NCBI GenBank assembly: GCA_030640695.1
Contig: DAOWIX010000102.1
Location: forward strand, 1 to 7,892
From: Deltaproteobacteria bacterium
GTDB taxonomy: Bacteria; Desulfobacterota; Anaeroferrophillalia; Anaeroferrophillales; Tharpellaceae
Reading direction: 5' to 3'
DNA length: 7,892 nucleotides
Positions within the stretch are counted from its first letter, which is position 1. The number at the start of each line of letters is the position of its first letter. The position numbers were made by a program, and so were the translations under genes. Of this stretch, positions 5,672 through 7,892 are shown piece after piece. The notes beneath the pieces were generated by a model. The model saw only the letters and a program-made list of their open reading frames with translations, did not search any database and had not been told where the DNA came from.

Positions 5672-7892
5672 TTACGTTGTTTTCAAATTTATCTTCATGG
5701 CTTTCCGGAGCTTTGCAAATTGGGACTCTAATTCGCAGAAGGTAGTTCTGGCGGTCACCAGATTGCCAGAACTGGCCGCTTGCTCAATGGCTAGGGCGGT
5801 CTCACATAAAGCTTCGGCGCCGACATTGGCGGCCGCACTTCTGATTGTATGAGTCTGACGTTCGCTGAGTAAAAGATCTTCATTCACAAGACTCTTATTC
5901 AGCAGTTCAATCTGAAGTGGTATGTCCGTCAAGAAAACTGCCAAAATTTTTTGGGCCAGCTCTTTGTCACCCATCAGGCGCTTCAGCATCGCCTCTCGGT
6001 CGAATATGGAGACGGTGGTTCCTCTGTTATCGCTCTTTTTTCTATTTGACCCGGTTCGAGGTTTGAGGATCCGAGCGGTCTGTTTTGTTTCATCAGGCAA
6101 CCACTTTTCAAGCACTTCACTCAAGGCCTGCGGCCTGACCGGTTTGGCGATGTAGTCGTTCATGCCGGCTTCCAGGCACTCTTCGCGGTCACCCTGCATG
6201 GCGTTGGCGGTCATGGCAATGATCGGAATCTGGTGATCGCAGACTTCAGATTGCGGATTGCGGATCTGCCTGGTCGCTTCAAGTCCGTCCATTTCCGGCA
6301 TCTGGACATCCATAAGTACCAGATCATAGGCGATCGACTCTAGAGCCTTGACGGCTTCGGCTCCATTGGCGGCTGCGTCGGCGGTCAACCCCATCTTTTT
6401 CAGCAGGGCCAGTGCGACCTTCTGGTTGACGATGTTGTCCTCGACCAGCAGGAGGCGAACGTTGTGGTGTCGCATCTCACGAATCGAATGGTGAGTTATA
6501 ATAAAATCTTTGCTTTTTAGAGTTTCTCCAGACAAGATCAGGGAGAGTGCGTCGAACAGATCCGGCTGGCGTACGGGTTTGCTCAGGTAGGCCGTAAAAC
6601 CGATCTTCTTAAAGCGCTGGCTATCGCCGCGCTGACCCAGGGATGTCATCATCATCAGAGAGGTTTCAATCAATTTGGCATCAGCTTTGATGATTTTGCC
6701 GAGCTCGGCTCCGTCCATGCCCGGCATCTGCATGTCGAGAATGGCTATTCGATAGGGATCTGCCGTCAGAGCCGCCTCACGCAGGAGGCGCAAGCCGGTT
6801 TTTGCATCCATAGCTTCATCCGGGATGGCTCCCCAGGCTTTTAGTTGAGCTTGTAGGATTTCCCGGTTAGTGGCGTTGTCGTCAACTACCAGAATCCTGA
6901 TTCCCTGGAGGTTGGCGGGTGGAGCCAGAGATTGTTTCGACTTTGTTGATTTGCAAAAGCGAGCTGTAAACCAGAACTCCGAGCCCTTGTTTTTTTGGCT
7001 GTTGACGCCAATTTTACCGCCCATCATTTCAGCTAGTTGTTTGGAGATGGCGAGTCCTAAACCGGTGCCGCCGTATTTGCGTGTGGTTGAAGCGTCAACT
7101 TGGGTGAACTGCTGAAAGAGATTATCCTGTTTGTCACTCTCAATGCCGATGCCGGTGTCGCGTATCGAGAAACGTACCAGCGCTTCGTTTTCGGTCTCCG
7201 ATTCCAGTTCAGCGCGTACGGCAATTTCGCCGGTTTGGGTGAATTTTACCGCGTTGCCGGTGAGGTTTATAAGCACCTGCCGCAGACGGCCCGGGTCGCC
7301 CTTAATGAAGGTCGGAATCTCAGGCGTTGCAGAGCAGATAAATTCGAGTCCTTTGTCATGCACTTTTAGGGCTGTTATCTCGGCAAAATCATCGAGCAGG
7401 GCCCGCAGGTTGAAGTCCAATATCTCCATCTCAAGTTTGCCCGCCTCAATCTTGGAGAAATCGAGAATGTCATTGATCAGACTCAGGAGGGATTCGCCGC
7501 TGGCGCTCACGGTTTCAGCGTAGCGCCGTTGTTCTTCGTTAAGGTCAGTGTCAAGCAGGAGGCCAGTCATGCCGATGACCCCATTCATGGGGGTGCGGAT
7601 CTCATGACTCATGTTAGCCACGAACATGCTCTTAGCGGCATTAGCCTGTTTGGCTTCGGCTGCCATCTGTTCGGCCATTTCTGTCTGTTGTTCGAGTTCC
7701 TCTTGTTGTCGGCGAATGCCGTGGTCGGTGTGTTGCAGCATGATATAGAGAAAACTTAATAGTCCGGCCAGCAGAGCCAGGCACAAGGTTGATGTGATAG
7801 TCAAAGTACGGGCAAACATCGCCTTCTCTGCGGTTATATCATTGAATACGAGCAAATCTCCAACCTTAGTACCGGAAACATCTATGAGGGCC
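5672..7892 (-). CDS. Membrane tripartite hybrid histidine kinase (HisKA-HATPase-REC-REC-HPt), 5' end outside window
   Basis: The frame is open to the right edge without a stop, so the N-terminus is missing; 739 full codons are visible (numbered from the edge). A TTG at 7855 is just an internal Leu codon. Residues 1-28 ('ALIDVSGTKVGDLLVFNDIT') look like the end of an extracytoplasmic Cache-like sensor. One membrane helix lies at about 29-52, then a coiled coil (55-85). HisKA has H96 ('MSHEIRTPMNG'); the HATPase has 'NLTGNAVKFT', G1 'DTGIGI' and G2 'GGTGLGLAIS'. REC1 has D337/D338, D386, T416 and K438. REC2 has E484/D485, D528, T561 and K583. The HPt domain (about 627-735) has candidate H681 in 'THTIRSAAANVGAEAL'. 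The architecture resembles BarA/TorS-type kinases but with two receivers. All relay residues are present, giving His to Asp to His phosphotransfer, with the adjoining response regulator as likely acceptor. The gene ends 4 to 31 nt before that regulator, implying one operon. Ligand unknown. Confidence 0.95.
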   Translation of the reverse strand, partial: ALIDVSGTKVGDLLVFNDITAEKAMFARTLTITSTLCLALLAGLLSFLYIMLQHTDHGIRRQQEELEQQTEMAEQMAAEAKQANAAKSMFVANMSHEIRTPMNGVIGMTGLLLDTDLNEEQRRYAETVSASGESLLSLINDILDFSKIEAGKLEMEILDFNLRALLDDFAEITALKVHDKGLEFICSATPEIPTFIKGDPGRLRQVLINLTGNAVKFTQTGEIAVRAELESETENEALVRFSIRDTGIGIESDKQDNLFQQFTQVDASTTRKYGGTGLGLAISKQLAEMMGGKIGVNSQKNKGSEFWFTARFCKSTKSKQSLAPPANLQGIRILVVDDNATNREILQAQLKAWGAIPDEAMDAKTGLRLLREAALTADPYRIAILDMQMPGMDGAELGKIIKADAKLIETSLMMMTSLGQRGDSQRFKKIGFTAYLSKPVRQPDLFDALSLILSGETLKSKDFIITHHSIREMRHHNVRLLLVEDNIVNQKVALALLKKMGLTADAAANGAEAVKALESIAYDLVLMDVQMPEMDGLEATRQIRNPQSEVCDHQIPIIAMTANAMQGDREECLEAGMNDYIAKPVRPQALSEVLEKWLPDETKQTARILKPRTGSNRKKSDNRGTTVSIFDREAMLKRLMGDKELAQKILAVFLTDIPLQIELLNKSLVNEDLLLSERQTHTIRSAAANVGAEALCETALAIEQAASSGNLVTARTTFCELESQFAKLRKAMKINLKTT

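Noticed and set aside
7853..7855. TTG as the start of the membrane hybrid kinase
   Set aside because: The frame continues upstream to the edge with Cache-like sequence, and an inner-membrane sensor kinase of this class needs the missing N-terminal sensor and first membrane helix.

Overview
The window is one co-directional block of five signal-transduction genes, all on the minus strand, so transcription runs from the right edge to the left. In order of transcription: (1) the 3' part of a membrane-anchored tripartite hybrid histidine kinase (HisKA, ATPase, two receiver domains, HPt); (2) a response regulator whose receiver is fused to a CxxC...CxxC C-terminal domain of unknown role; (3) a soluble PAS-PAS hybrid histidine kinase with a C-terminal receiver; (4) a protein of three tandem CheW domains; (5) the 5' part of a soluble multi-PAS sensor with cysteine-bearing PAS modules, probably a methyl-accepting chemotaxis protein. 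The first and last genes run off the window. Coding fills nearly everything. The gaps are about 30, 127, 52 and 53 nt with the starts chosen here, and no clear promoter, terminator, RNA gene, mobile element or CRISPR array was seen.

The families point to an anaerobic deltaproteobacterium in the broad sense (Desulfobacterota, possibly a Desulfobulbales-type sulfur-cycling organism). The cysteine-bearing PAS module with its 'NLNTIPTPIM' linker, the PAS-hybrid kinase with a 'GGIAHDFNN' H-box and the 'LPICSFCKKIRDDKGYW' response-regulator tail are all common in that group. This is inference from remembered family resemblance; the base composition is middling and not diagnostic.

How the genes may work together: the membrane hybrid kinase holds a complete internal relay (His, Asp, Asp, His) and the adjoining response regulator is the obvious candidate for its terminal acceptor. 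The soluble hybrid kinase adds a second, cytoplasmic input. The triple-CheW protein and the PAS sensor belong to chemosensory arrays, yet no CheA, CheR, CheB or CheY-only gene lies in the window, and no protein here has a DNA-binding or cyclic-di-GMP output domain. The locus therefore looks like a sensory input and scaffold module feeding partners encoded elsewhere.

The most distinctive features are the near-identical 366-nt in-frame tandem duplication of the cysteine PAS module in the last gene, the shared C-x8-C-x4-C pattern across its PAS domains, the triple-CheW architecture, and an open frame that continues 46 codons past the response regulator's stop codon into the next gene's start region.
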